Shown one piece after another: positions 8,253 through 16,230 of a DNA stretch of 64,000 bases; the stretch's first letter is position 1; each line of letters begins with the position of its first letter. The notes beneath the pieces are model-generated. The model was not told where the DNA came from and made no database searches. It was given only the letters and a program-made list of their open reading frames with translations. The translations under genes and the position numbers were made by a program. The stretch is from Candidatus Eremiobacter antarcticus (GTDB lineage: Bacteria; Vulcanimicrobiota; Vulcanimicrobiia; Eremiobacterales; Eremiobacteraceae). The DNA is taken from the NCBI GenBank assembly GCA_003244105.1, contig QHBK01000019.1, forward strand, positions 228,699-292,698. Direction: 5' to 3'.

Positions 8253-8513
8253 CTAGCGGACGACCGTCGTGGAGCTGCCGGAACCGCGATTCGCCAAGCC
8301 CACGAGCAACGCGATGACGACGACCGCGATGATCCCGATGATCACCCATGTGGATGTGCTCATCGACGTCGATGTGGTCGTGGTGGTGCTGCCCGTGCTG
8401 GTCGACGCGCCGTTCGTGCCGGCGTTGTTCGTGCCGGCGTTGCCGCCTTGCGTTGTCGTCGTGGTCGAGTCCGTGTTTGTGGTGTTGGCTGCGAAAACAG
8501 CTGCTAATTGCAT
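8253..8513 (-). CDS. small Thr/Ser-rich single-pass membrane protein
   Basis: An 86-residue protein of unknown function. Residues ~9-52 are low complexity, mostly Thr, Ser, Asn and Gly. A hydrophobic segment WVIIGIIAVVVIALLVGLA (~56-74) and a short polar tail ending TTVVR follow. A good ribosome site (GAGGTG, 5 bases before the ATG at 8513) supports translation. The Thr-rich part probably lies outside the membrane, perhaps as a spacer or glycosylated stretch; this is inference. The opposite strand is also open, giving a Val-rich frame, but it lacks a ribosome site. It lies between the STAS and rhomboid genes with no obvious link. Confidence 0.55.
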   Translation of the reverse strand: MQLAAVFAANTTNTDSTTTTTQGGNAGTNNAGTNGASTSTGSTTTTTSTSMSTSTWVIIGIIAVVVIALLVGLANRGSGSSTTVVR

Positions 8514-8580
8514 GTATCCACCTCAATGACGCCAGGAAGTAGCCTGCTTGCTTATTCCCCTTTCGCTCGCCCGTAAACTG

Positions 8581-9273
8581 CTAGGACCACGCCCGCGGCG
8601 CATCGCGGACGCGCAACGCGAAGATCAAAAGCATGCCCGTCACGAAGCCGGCGACGTGCTCAAGGTAGCCCACCCCGCCTGTCTCGCCGGTCTGGCTATG
8701 CGTCATATAGACTTGCAGGACAATCCAAAAACCGATGACCACAAGCGCCGGCAGGCGCAAGAACAGCGGAAAGCACCCGATGGGGGTGACCGTGTCGATC
8801 GTGTTCCCCCCGAAGAACAGGATGAACGCCCCTAGGACGCCTGCGATCGCCCCTGAGGCTCCCAGGGCTACGAGCGTCGAGTCGGGATGAACGATGACTT
8901 CGGCCACGCCGGCGCTCGCGCCGCACAACAGGTAGAACAAGAGAAAGCGAAAGGGGCCCGTTAGGTATTCTATGTCCGGTCCGAAGATGAACAGGTAGAG
9001 CATGTTGCCTGCGATGTGCAAAACGCCCGCATGCAAGAACATCGCCGTCAGCAGCGTCAGAATCTCGGGATGCGGCGCGGGCGCCGGCGGCTGTATGTGA
9101 TGGGAGATCCGGTAGGGGATGACCCCGAGCGCATGGATGAAGATGTCCAGCTGGCGCGAGCCGCGCGCCGATGCGCTGATCTCTTGCACGAAGACCAGCA
9201 CGTTGACGATGATGAGCGAATACGTCATCGCCGGAAAACCCCGCACCCGGCTTTCGTCGCGGTACGGTATCAA
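8581..9273 (-). CDS. rhomboid family intramembrane serine protease
   Basis: A 230-residue polytopic membrane protein with about six transmembrane segments. The catalytic dyad is visible: Ser140 in LGASGAIAGVLGAF and His206 in EHVAGFVTG. The conserved FLHAGVLHIAGNMLYLFIFG segment (~79-98) is also present. Rhomboids cleave transmembrane substrates inside the lipid bilayer. The start is TTG at 9273, with AGGAGA seven bases upstream. It follows mlaD by 11 bases on the same strand and is probably the last gene of that operon. The substrate is unknown. Confidence 0.92.
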   Translation of the reverse strand: MIPYRDESRVRGFPAMTYSLIIVNVLVFVQEISASARGSRQLDIFIHALGVIPYRISHHIQPPAPAPHPEILTLLTAMFLHAGVLHIAGNMLYLFIFGPDIEYLTGPFRFLLFYLLCGASAGVAEVIVHPDSTLVALGASGAIAGVLGAFILFFGGNTIDTVTPIGCFPLFLRLPALVVIGFWIVLQVYMTHSQTGETGGVGYLEHVAGFVTGMLLIFALRVRDAPRAWS

Positions 9274-9284
9274 GGTACGGTCTC

Positions 9285-10886
9285 CTAATAGTCCAGCTGA
9301 AAACCGAACGCCGGCATCTTGGTGGGTGGCCCGATCAGCGACCGCTCCCCGTAGAAAAGCTCCAGCCGTTGCGTCAAACGATAGTCGCCGTAGAGATCAA
9401 GCGTTGGGTGCTTGGGGTCGTACAAGCGGGCGTCCAACGCGAGCGGTCCATTGAACTTATAGAACGTCTTAGCGCCGACGTTTGAGTACAAGATGCCGAC
9501 GCCGTATTGCAGGCGCGGAGACGCGGTGGTCTCCAGCAGCGCGTTGTAGGTGGTCTTGTAGCCCAAATCGTTCGCGCCTACGCTGACGTGCGTGCCCAGA
9601 CGGGGCAGGATCACAAGATTGAGATCGCTTGCGGGTCCGCCCCCGCCGCGCGTGTTCCAGGTCTCGCGCAGTTGCGCTTGCGCCAGAGCTGAGCCCCGTC
9701 CCGCGCCATGCCCGAAAAGACTTTGCAACGCGCTGTTGAGCCGGCGATCAGGCTTCGGCGAACCGGTGGGACCGCTTGATGGCTGGCCGGGCTGCTGGGG
9801 TTCGGGACCGGCGGAGCCCTCGGGGGCCGGACTTGCCGAGCCCGGTGAGCCGGGCCGCTGGGGCTTGGGAGTGACGCCCTGTGTCGGGCCGTGTGCCTGC
9901 GCGCCGGAGAATGTACCCAACAGATCGTCGGCCTTTGCGATCACGGAGCTCAAGTCTTGGACGGCGCCTCTCAGCTGGCTCTGCACCTGCGGATCGCCCG
10001 TGAGGCTGTGGATGTCGTTGGCGATCTCTTTAAGTTTTTCGCTCGAGTCCTTGATGTTGGTCGTCGTCTGCACGAGGTTGGTGCGCACGGTCGGATCACC
10101 TGCGAGCGATGAGACGCTGGCCATCGTCTTGTTCAAGCTGTCAGCGGTCGAAGCGAGGTTTTCGATCAGCCGCGAGATGCGCTCCTGATTGTTGACCACG
10201 AGACCCCGCATGCTGCCGGTCAACTGGTTCACGTTGCGCCCGCTTTCGGTCAGCACGCCTTGGGTGGACGCGAGCAGCCCGTTGACCTGTCCGACGGTCG
10301 CGCTCAGCTGACCCTGCACGAGCGCCAGGCTGGCATCGGCATGCAGCACGAGGTCGTCCGTGTGGGTCACCACGCCGTTGAATCTGCGGGCGATCATGGG
10401 CAATTCTTGGTTCACGACGACGAGGGTCTTGTCCAGCTCCTGCAGACGCTTCTGACCCTCGGTCGCGAGGTCCGTGATGCTCGGCGGCAGGGTTCCAACG
10501 GGCTGCTGATCCTCGGGCAACACCTCGTGCGGCAGGGGAGTCGCGGTCGCGATGTTGCGTGGCGGCGTAATGGCCAAGGTGGATTGGCCGGTGAGCGTCG
10601 TCGTCACCGTGAAGGCCGACTCCCGATAGACGGTGTGATTGCCGTTGATGGTCGCGACGACGTCGACGCTCTGGTCGGGAAGCAATTTGATGTCTTGAAC
10701 GATGCCGATGTCAACACCGGAGAGCTGCACCGAACTGCCGACCTGCAAGCCGGCGACATTACGGAAGTGAACGCCGATCACATATGCGTGGCGGCGCAGC
10801 GCATAGTTGCTCAGCACGTACCAAACGACGAAAATCGCGAAGACCGTGAACACCGCGAAAACGCCGACTCTTAATTGGCTCGACAT
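9285..10886 (-). CDS. mlaD: MlaD-like MCE protein with C-terminal beta-barrel-like tail
   Basis: A 533-residue substrate-binding component of an Mla-type lipid transporter. After a short N-terminus comes one transmembrane anchor (~9-26), then one MCE domain (~33-115, with VIGVHFRNVAGLQVGSSV and VQLSGVDIGIVQDI). A long helical, heptad-rich region (~140-330) and a Pro/Gly/Ser-rich linker (~340-390) follow. The last ~110 residues alternate hydrophobic and polar positions, with aromatic girdle residues, and end in FGFQLDY, as an outer-membrane beta-barrel would. This is much longer than Proteobacterial MlaD (~180) and suggests a protein bridging inner and outer membranes. It lies downstream of the ATPase and permease genes. 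Confidence 0.88.
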   Translation of the reverse strand: MSSQLRVGVFAVFTVFAIFVVWYVLSNYALRRHAYVIGVHFRNVAGLQVGSSVQLSGVDIGIVQDIKLLPDQSVDVVATINGNHTVYRESAFTVTTTLTGQSTLAITPPRNIATATPLPHEVLPEDQQPVGTLPPSITDLATEGQKRLQELDKTLVVVNQELPMIARRFNGVVTHTDDLVLHADASLALVQGQLSATVGQVNGLLASTQGVLTESGRNVNQLTGSMRGLVVNNQERISRLIENLASTADSLNKTMASVSSLAGDPTVRTNLVQTTTNIKDSSEKLKEIANDIHSLTGDPQVQSQLRGAVQDLSSVIAKADDLLGTFSGAQAHGPTQGVTPKPQRPGSPGSASPAPEGSAGPEPQQPGQPSSGPTGSPKPDRRLNSALQSLFGHGAGRGSALAQAQLRETWNTRGGGGPASDLNLVILPRLGTHVSVGANDLGYKTTYNALLETTASPRLQYGVGILYSNVGAKTFYKFNGPLALDARLYDPKHPTLDLYGDYRLTQRLELFYGERSLIGPPTKMPAFGFQLDY

Positions 10887-10938
10887 ATACTCAAGTGTTC
10901 GGTCATTTCAGCGACGCGCCCTACAATTCAGCCGCTGA

Positions 10939-11781
10939 TCACAGCGGAATCGGACCGACCTCGCTGCCCTGCAGGAATTGCTGGATGATCGGATTTTGCG
11001 AGCGGCGGAAATCCTTCGCGGGGCCGCTCGCGATGATCGTGCCCTCGAAAAGCATGGCGATGTTGTCGGCGATGGCATAGACAGACGGCATGTCGTGCAT
11101 CACCACGACGCTGGTCGCGTGGAGCTTCGACTGTATGGTACGGATCGTGTCCGTGATGACGTTGGTCATGATCGGGTCGAGACCGGTGGTCGGCTCGTCG
11201 AACAGGATGATCTCGGGCTCGTTGACGATGGCGCGCGCGAACCCGACTCTCTTCTGCATGCCACCGGAAAGCTCCGCGGGCAGCCGGTCAGCCACGTCAC
11301 TCAGTCCCAACGACTCGAGCGTATCGTCAACGCGTTTTTCGATCTCGTCCGGAGACAGCTTGGTGTGCTCGTACAGCGGGTAACTGACGTTCTCCGTCAC
11401 CGTGAGCGAGTCGAACAGCGCGGCGCCCTGAAACGCGAAGCCCATCTTCTTGCGCACCTCGATGAGGTCGCGCTCGGGCAACCCGACGATGTCTGAGCCG
11501 TTCACGTAGATGTGTCCCCCCTGCGGGCGGCGCAAGCCGTTGATCAGCCGGAGAATGGTCGACTTGCCCGCGCCGGACAGCCCGATGACGCAGGTGACCT
11601 CGCCGCGCTTGCAATCCAAGGAGCAGTCTGACAGCACGGTTTTCTTGCCATACAAAAGGTACGCGTGCTGCATGCTCATGGCGACGTCCTCGGGCGGTGG
11701 TATGCCCGGAGCTGCGGCGGTCTCGCGGTCAGCGCTGCTGACCATGACGCTCGTGTCGACGTCATCGGAGCGCAGAACCAT
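10939..11781 (-). CDS. mlaF: Mla-type ABC transporter ATP-binding protein
   Basis: A 280-residue ABC ATPase. Walker A is GLSGAGKST (67-75), the Q-loop sits near 118 (FAFQGAALFDSLTVTENV), the signature is LSGGMQKR (171-178), Walker B is IILFDEP (191-197) and the switch His is in VVMHDMP. The AALFDSLTV and TTGLDPIM stretches are typical of MlaF/Ttg2A. It energises lipid movement by the permease encoded just upstream: its start overlaps the mlaE stop by one base. An N-terminal extension of ~35 residues is not part of the ATPase fold; a later start (MSMQHAYLLYGKK) is possible. Confidence 0.93.
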   Translation of the reverse strand: MVLRSDDVDTSVMVSSADRETAAAPGIPPPEDVAMSMQHAYLLYGKKTVLSDCSLDCKRGEVTCVIGLSGAGKSTILRLINGLRRPQGGHIYVNGSDIVGLPERDLIEVRKKMGFAFQGAALFDSLTVTENVSYPLYEHTKLSPDEIEKRVDDTLESLGLSDVADRLPAELSGGMQKRVGFARAIVNEPEIILFDEPTTGLDPIMTNVITDTIRTIQSKLHATSVVVMHDMPSVYAIADNIAMLFEGTIIASGPAKDFRRSQNPIIQQFLQGSEVGPIPL

Positions 11782-12548
11782 CAGCGGAACAGCACGAACG
11801 AGAGGGCGAAGTTGAACGCGAAGATCAAGATGATGGACGTGACCACCGCCTGCGTCGTCACCCGGCCCACGCCCTCGGCGCCGCCCTGCGTGCGAAAGCC
11901 TTCATAGCAGGCGACGAGCGCGACGATCAATCCGAACACGGCGGCCTTGAACAGCCCCTTGGCGAAATCGTCGAAGCCGATGAAATTCTGCACCGAGTTC
12001 CAGTACGCATGCGACGACAGGTGCACTTGCAGCCACGCCATATAGTAGCCGCCGTACACCGCGATGATGTCCGCGAAGATGGTGAGCATGGGCAGGCCGA
12101 TCACGCAGGCGAGCAGGCGCGGCACCACGAGCACTTTGGTCGGGCTGGATCCCATCGACTGATACGCCTCGATCTGCTCGGTCACGACCATCGAGCCGAG
12201 CTGTGCCGTGATAGCAGCTCCGGCCCTGCCGGCGAAGACGATTGCGGTCAGCATTGGTCCCAGCTCACGCACTGTCCCGTACGCGACGCTGCCACCGATC
12301 AGATTTGAGAAGCCGTAGGCGACTGCCTGAGCGACGGTTTCCAATGAGATAACGAGGCCCGTGAAACCCGACGTCAGGACGATGATCGGCAGTGACTGCA
12401 CGATGAGGAAGTACGCTTGGCTGAGGACTTGACTCGGCCGAAAGCGCAGCGTCAGGATATAACGCAGCGAATCCTCGAGCAGCTCCACCAGGCCGCCGGC
12501 ATACTCGAAAAAACGGAGCGGGAACGGCCGGCCGCGGGCGGCGATCAC
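11781..12548 (-). CDS. mlaE: Mla-type ABC transporter permease
   Basis: A 255-residue inner-membrane permease of the MlaE/Ttg2B family (~250-260 expected), with about five to six hydrophobic segments. Conserved stretches are VRELGPMLTAIVFAGRAGAAITAQLGSM (split around residues 92-120), EQIEAYQSMGSSPTKVLVVPR and the C-terminal GAEGVGRVTTQAVVTSI. It moves phospholipid between the inner membrane and MlaD. It is flanked on both sides by overlapping genes: a coiled-coil hypothetical gene upstream (4 bases) and mlaF downstream (1 base), indicating one transcript. Confidence 0.93.
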   Translation of the reverse strand: MIAARGRPFPLRFFEYAGGLVELLEDSLRYILTLRFRPSQVLSQAYFLIVQSLPIIVLTSGFTGLVISLETVAQAVAYGFSNLIGGSVAYGTVRELGPMLTAIVFAGRAGAAITAQLGSMVVTEQIEAYQSMGSSPTKVLVVPRLLACVIGLPMLTIFADIIAVYGGYYMAWLQVHLSSHAYWNSVQNFIGFDDFAKGLFKAAVFGLIVALVACYEGFRTQGGAEGVGRVTTQAVVTSIILIFAFNFALSFVLFR

Positions 12549-12865
12549 GGCGATGGCGCCGCTGTATCGCCGGCGCTCAAAGCAGCGACAACCTCGCGCG
12601 CGTTGTCGCGACGGCGCTGAGCAACCGCCCGTTCCGCCTGCAGATTGTACTGGCGCTGGTAGATGTCGTCCAAGCGCCGGTCGACGGTGCGGATGTGATC
12701 GTCGGCCTCACGCTCCAGACTGCGGAAGTAGCGCAACGCCTGGCGGCAGAACTCCTGAGCGGCGTTCTGCGATGCGCTTCCTTGCAGTGCCTTGCGAGCG
12801 CGCAACAGCCGTCTATCGGTGATGTGAAAACCGTCGACGAGTTTCACCACGTCCTGCAGATTCAT
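12545..12865 (-). CDS. small helical protein of unknown function in the mla operon
   Basis: 106 residues, with no family I recognise. It is charged and helical throughout, with a heptad-like stretch from ~55 to 95 rich in Arg, Glu and Gln, and no signal peptide or membrane segment. Its stop overlaps mlaE by four bases, and its start is next to the rph stop, so it is embedded in the rph-mla operon. Translational coupling suggests a role with the transporter or simply co-expression; I cannot choose between them. Confidence 0.65.
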   Translation of the reverse strand: MNLQDVVKLVDGFHITDRRLLRARKALQGSASQNAAQEFCRQALRYFRSLEREADDHIRTVDRRLDDIYQRQYNLQAERAVAQRRRDNAREVVAALSAGDTAAPSP

Positions 12866-13660
12866 TTAGCGGCCGGCGTCAGCCTTTGTCGGCAGCGCCT
12901 TTTTGCCGAAGGGCGGCAACTCGAAGCCCGCGAGCGCGGCGTGCTGGCGGTCGTTGATCTGCTCGATGCCCGCTTTGGCAAGCGCGAGCAGCCGGTCGAG
13001 ATCAGGCTTGGCGAACGGCTTCTGTTCGGCGGTGCCCTGCACTTCAACGAACCGGCCGTCACCCGTCATCACGACGTTCATGTCGACGTCGGCTTTGGAA
13101 TCTTCTTCATAGCACAAGTCTAACATCGGGCGGCCCTCGACGACGCCGACCGAGGTCGCGGCAAGCCAATCCAGCAGCGGCCAGCCGCGCAGCTTGCCCG
13201 CGGTGCGCATATGCGCGAGCGCGAGGCAGACCGCCACGAATGCGCCGTTGATGGCGGTCGTGCGCGTGCCGCCGTCGGCTTGAATGACGTCGCAATCGAC
13301 CCAGATCGTGCGCTCACCCAACGCGCGCATGTCGACCACGCACCGTAAGCTGCGACCGATGATGCGCTGGATCTCGTGCGTGCGGCCGCCCACCCTGCCC
13401 TGAGCCGCCTCGCGCGGCGTGCGCTCGGAAGTGGAGCGTGGCAGAAGCGAGTACTCCGCCGTTACCCAGCCGGTGCCGCGGCCTTTGAGGAAGGCTGGAA
13501 CCTTGTCCTCGACGGTGGCGGCGCAGATGACTTTGGTGTGACCGGCTTCGACGAGCACGGAGCCTTCCGCGAAGCGCAGGTACTGGGTGCGGAGTTCGAG
13601 CGGACGAAGCTCGTCATCACGGCGTCCGTCGGAACGCGCGGCGCTTGAGCCTGCGGTCAC
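12866..13660 (-). CDS. rph: ribonuclease PH
   Basis: A 264-residue phosphorolytic 3'-5' exoribonuclease that trims tRNA 3' ends using phosphate. Characteristic segments are [19 protein letters not shown] (~33-51), the [18 protein letters not shown] loop (~60-77), the phosphate-site region [19 protein letters not shown] (~88-106) and [19 protein letters not shown] (~118-136). The length fits the family (~240) plus short extensions. It overlaps the glmS stop by four bases. The C-terminal ~20 residues are a Lys-containing tail outside the core fold. Confidence 0.95.
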   Translation of the reverse strand: MTAGSSAARSDGRRDDELRPLELRTQYLRFAEGSVLVEAGHTKVICAATVEDKVPAFLKGRGTGWVTAEYSLLPRSTSERTPREAAQGRVGGRTHEIQRIIGRSLRCVVDMRALGERTIWVDCDVIQADGGTRTTAINGAFVAVCLALAHMRTAGKLRGWPLLDWLAATSVGVVEGRPMLDLCYEEDSKADVDMNVVMTGDGRFVEVQGTAEQKPFAKPDLDRLLALAKAGIEQINDRQHAALAGFELPPFGKKALPTKADAGR

Positions 13661-15486
13661 TCTACGGTGACGGTTTTGGCAAGGTTGCGCGGCTGGTCGA
13701 CGTCGCAGCCCTTGTGGTCGGCGATGTGATAGGCGAGCAGGTACAGCGGCACCACGTTGATGATCGGCTGGATGAGATGGTGAGTCTCGGGTACGGCGAA
13801 GACCACATCAGCGTTTTCGATGGCCGCGTCGTTGTGGAGGTTGGCTACGGCGATGATGCGGCTGTCGCGCGCTTTCGCCTCGGACATGTTGGACAGGATC
13901 TTCTCCTGCACCGGGCCGCGCGTGGCCAACACGACGACGGGCACGTTTTCGTCCAGCAGCGCGATGGGACCGTGTTTCATTTCGCCTGCGGCATAGCCCT
14001 CAGCATGGATGTAGGAGATCTCCTTGAGCTTCAGCGCGCCCTCCATGGCGATCGGGTAATCGACATGCCGTCCGAGGAACAGCATGGTGGTGGCCTTCGA
14101 GATGCGCCGGGCGACCGGAGCCACTTCGTCGTCGACGTTGAGCGCCTGATCCACAAGCGACGGGAGCTCGCGTAACGCGTCGCCCAACTTCTGCAGCGTT
14201 TCCGGATCAGCGGTGCCGCGCACTGCGCCGAGATGCATCGCGAGCAGGGCCATGTCGACGCACTGCGCCGTGAAGGTCTTGGTCGCGGCCACGCCGATTT
14301 CGGGGCCCGCTTGCATGAACAGCGTGGCGTCGGCCGCGCGCGCGAGTGCCGAGCCGACGACGTTGCAGATCGCCAACAGCGTAGCGCCGCCTGTTTTGGC
14401 GATGCGCACGGCCTCGAGCGTGTCGGCGGTCTCGCCGCTTTGCGACACCGCGATGGCCAACGTATGCTCGTCCAACACCGGGTCTGAATACCGGAACTCT
14501 GACGCAAGCTCGAGCTCGACCGGCAGCTTGGCGAGCTGGCGGATCAGATACATCCCGTAAGCGGCGGCGTAGTAGGCCGAGCCGCACGCGAACATGGTGA
14601 CTTTACGGATGCCCCGCAGCCGTTCGTCGCTCAGGCCCAGCTCGCGCAGGTTGATCGAGTTGTCGTCGCGCAGCCGGCCCAGCAGCGTGTCCTTGACGAC
14701 TTTGGGTTGCTCGTAGATCTCCTTGAGCATGAAATGTTTGAAGCCGCTCTTCTCAGCGGACCCGATATCCCAGTTGATGTTTGTGACCTCGCGGTCGACC
14801 GTCTGCCCGTTGAATGTGGAGATCAGCGCGCCTTCGCGTGTGACCTCGACGACTTCACCTTCTTGGACGATCAGCTCGCGCCGCGTGTAATTCAGAATGG
14901 CCGGAATATCAGAGGCGACGAAGGTTTCGCCCTCGCCCAAGCCGATGATGAGCGGTGACGCGCCGTTGCGGGCGAAGACCAGCCGGTCGGGTGAATCGGC
15001 AGAGAGCACCCCCAATGCATAGGCCCCGGTCACCACTTTGAGGGTCCGGCGGACGGCACCCACGAGATCGCCGTCGAAGAACTCCTCCAGCAGGTGCGCG
15101 ACGACTTCGGTGTCGGTGTCGCTTTGGAAGGTGTGCCCGCGTCGCAGCAAGTCATCCCGCAGGCTCGCGTAGTTCTCGATGATGCCGTTGTGGATGACGG
15201 CGATGCGGCCTTTGCAATCCAGATGCGGATGGGCGTTGGAATCAGACGGCCGGCCGTGGGTGGCCCAGCGCGTGTGCCCAATGCCGGCGGAACCGTGAAT
15301 GGGGGTGTGGCGCAACACCTCTGCGAGGTTGCCCAGCTTGCCCACGCGCTTGGAACCTATGACGCTGCCGCCGTTGACCACCGCCACGCCGGCGGAATCA
15401 TAACCGCGGTATTCCAGACGCCGCAGGCCGTCCATGAGCACGCCGACCACGTCGCGCGGCCCGACATAACCGACTATTCCGCACAT
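13657..15486 (-). CDS. glmS: glutamine--fructose-6-phosphate aminotransferase (isomerizing)
   Basis: A 609-residue GlmS of the expected size. It makes glucosamine-6-phosphate from fructose-6-phosphate and glutamine, the first step toward UDP-GlcNAc for peptidoglycan. The N-terminal glutamine amidotransferase domain begins [10 protein letters not shown] with the nucleophile Cys2, followed by [13 protein letters not shown] and [11 protein letters not shown]. Two SIS sugar-isomerase domains follow (~285-430 and ~455-600) with [13 protein letters not shown], the [20 protein letters not shown] substrate region, and the C-terminal [13 protein letters not shown]. It starts 52 bases after gmk and heads the rph-mla genes. 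I see no glmS ribozyme in the short upstream gap. Confidence 0.97.
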   Translation of the reverse strand: MCGIVGYVGPRDVVGVLMDGLRRLEYRGYDSAGVAVVNGGSVIGSKRVGKLGNLAEVLRHTPIHGSAGIGHTRWATHGRPSDSNAHPHLDCKGRIAVIHNGIIENYASLRDDLLRRGHTFQSDTDTEVVAHLLEEFFDGDLVGAVRRTLKVVTGAYALGVLSADSPDRLVFARNGASPLIIGLGEGETFVASDIPAILNYTRRELIVQEGEVVEVTREGALISTFNGQTVDREVTNINWDIGSAEKSGFKHFMLKEIYEQPKVVKDTLLGRLRDDNSINLRELGLSDERLRGIRKVTMFACGSAYYAAAYGMYLIRQLAKLPVELELASEFRYSDPVLDEHTLAIAVSQSGETADTLEAVRIAKTGGATLLAICNVVGSALARAADATLFMQAGPEIGVAATKTFTAQCVDMALLAMHLGAVRGTADPETLQKLGDALRELPSLVDQALNVDDEVAPVARRISKATTMLFLGRHVDYPIAMEGALKLKEISYIHAEGYAAGEMKHGPIALLDENVPVVVLATRGPVQEKILSNMSEAKARDSRIIAVANLHNDAAIENADVVFAVPETHHLIQPIINVVPLYLLAYHIADHKGCDVDQPRNLAKTVTVE

Positions 15487-15538
15487 TTTTCACACCCATT
15501 TCCGGACCGGTCGCCGCTTGCCAACAGCAAATGCGGCC

Positions 15539-16171
15539 CTATTGTTGAACGCGCGCCGCAGCGCCGGCGTCGCGCGCGGCAGGCAAGCGGCTGACCCTCA
15601 GCCGTTCGGCGGCGAGAATGGCCCGCAAATCCTGTAGGGCCGCTGGCAGCGCATCATTGACGATGCGATAATCGAATTGCGACAGCGCTTCTTCTTCTTC
15701 TCGCGCAATGCTCAGGCGCCGATCGATGTCGCCTGGAGTATCTGCGTGCCGCTCTTCCAACCTGCGCAAGAGCTCCCGGCTGGAGGGAGCCATCAAGAAC
15801 ACCAGCACTGCCTCCGAATACAACGACTTGATAGCTCGCGCGCCGTTCACTTCCGGCTTGAGGATGAGATCGCGGCCCTGCGCGAGCGCTTCGTCGACGA
15901 GGCGGCGGGGCGTGCCGTAGAAATTGCCGGCGTACTCGCGCGTCTCGACGAATTCTCCGCCCGTTGCCATAAGCTGAAATGCGTCCCGCGTTGTGAACCT
16001 GTAGTGCACGCCGTCGACTTCGTAGTCCCGGCGAGTTCTGGTCGTAACTGAGACGCCGTAGGCCATGTCCGGCTCGAGCTCGCGCAGCTTTTCTATCAAT
16101 GTGTCCTTGCCTGCTCCAGAGGGCCCTGAGACGATCAAAAGCACGCTCTTGCGCGGCGCACGGGATGTCAG
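15539..16171 (-). CDS. gmk: guanylate kinase, probable CTG start
   Basis: Guanylate kinase converts GMP to GDP with ATP. The P-loop SGPSGAGKDT lies at the start, followed by VSVTTRTRR, GVHYRF, FVETREYAGNFYGTP and the LKPEVNGARAIK segment (family D-x-Q/E-G-A). About 210 residues from CTG at 16171, which has a perfect AGGAGG nine bases upstream. The only other plausible start is GTG at 16144, 36 bases from that site; no in-frame ATG occurs nearby. The frame stays open upstream only as the antisense of the divergent NFACT gene. The C-terminus is Arg/Ala-rich. DVNG is replaced by EVNG, a conservative change. Confidence 0.92.
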   Translation of the reverse strand: MTSRAPRKSVLLIVSGPSGAGKDTLIEKLRELEPDMAYGVSVTTRTRRDYEVDGVHYRFTTRDAFQLMATGGEFVETREYAGNFYGTPRRLVDEALAQGRDLILKPEVNGARAIKSLYSEAVLVFLMAPSSRELLRRLEERHADTPGDIDRRLSIAREEEEALSQFDYRIVNDALPAALQDLRAILAAERLRVSRLPAARDAGAAARVQQ

Positions 16172-16230
16172 TCCTTTGCTCCTCCTAGGCAGTCGCCTGG
16201 TCAACACGCAGCCGCACGCCGTTCTTAGGC

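Noticed and set aside
8269..8529. A Val-rich hydrophobic frame on the plus strand
   Set aside because: It is the complement of the Thr-rich membrane protein, which has a good ribosome site; this one has none.
15487..15538. glmS ribozyme upstream of glmS
   Set aside because: The gap is only 52 bases, too short for the ribozyme, and no core pairing is visible.
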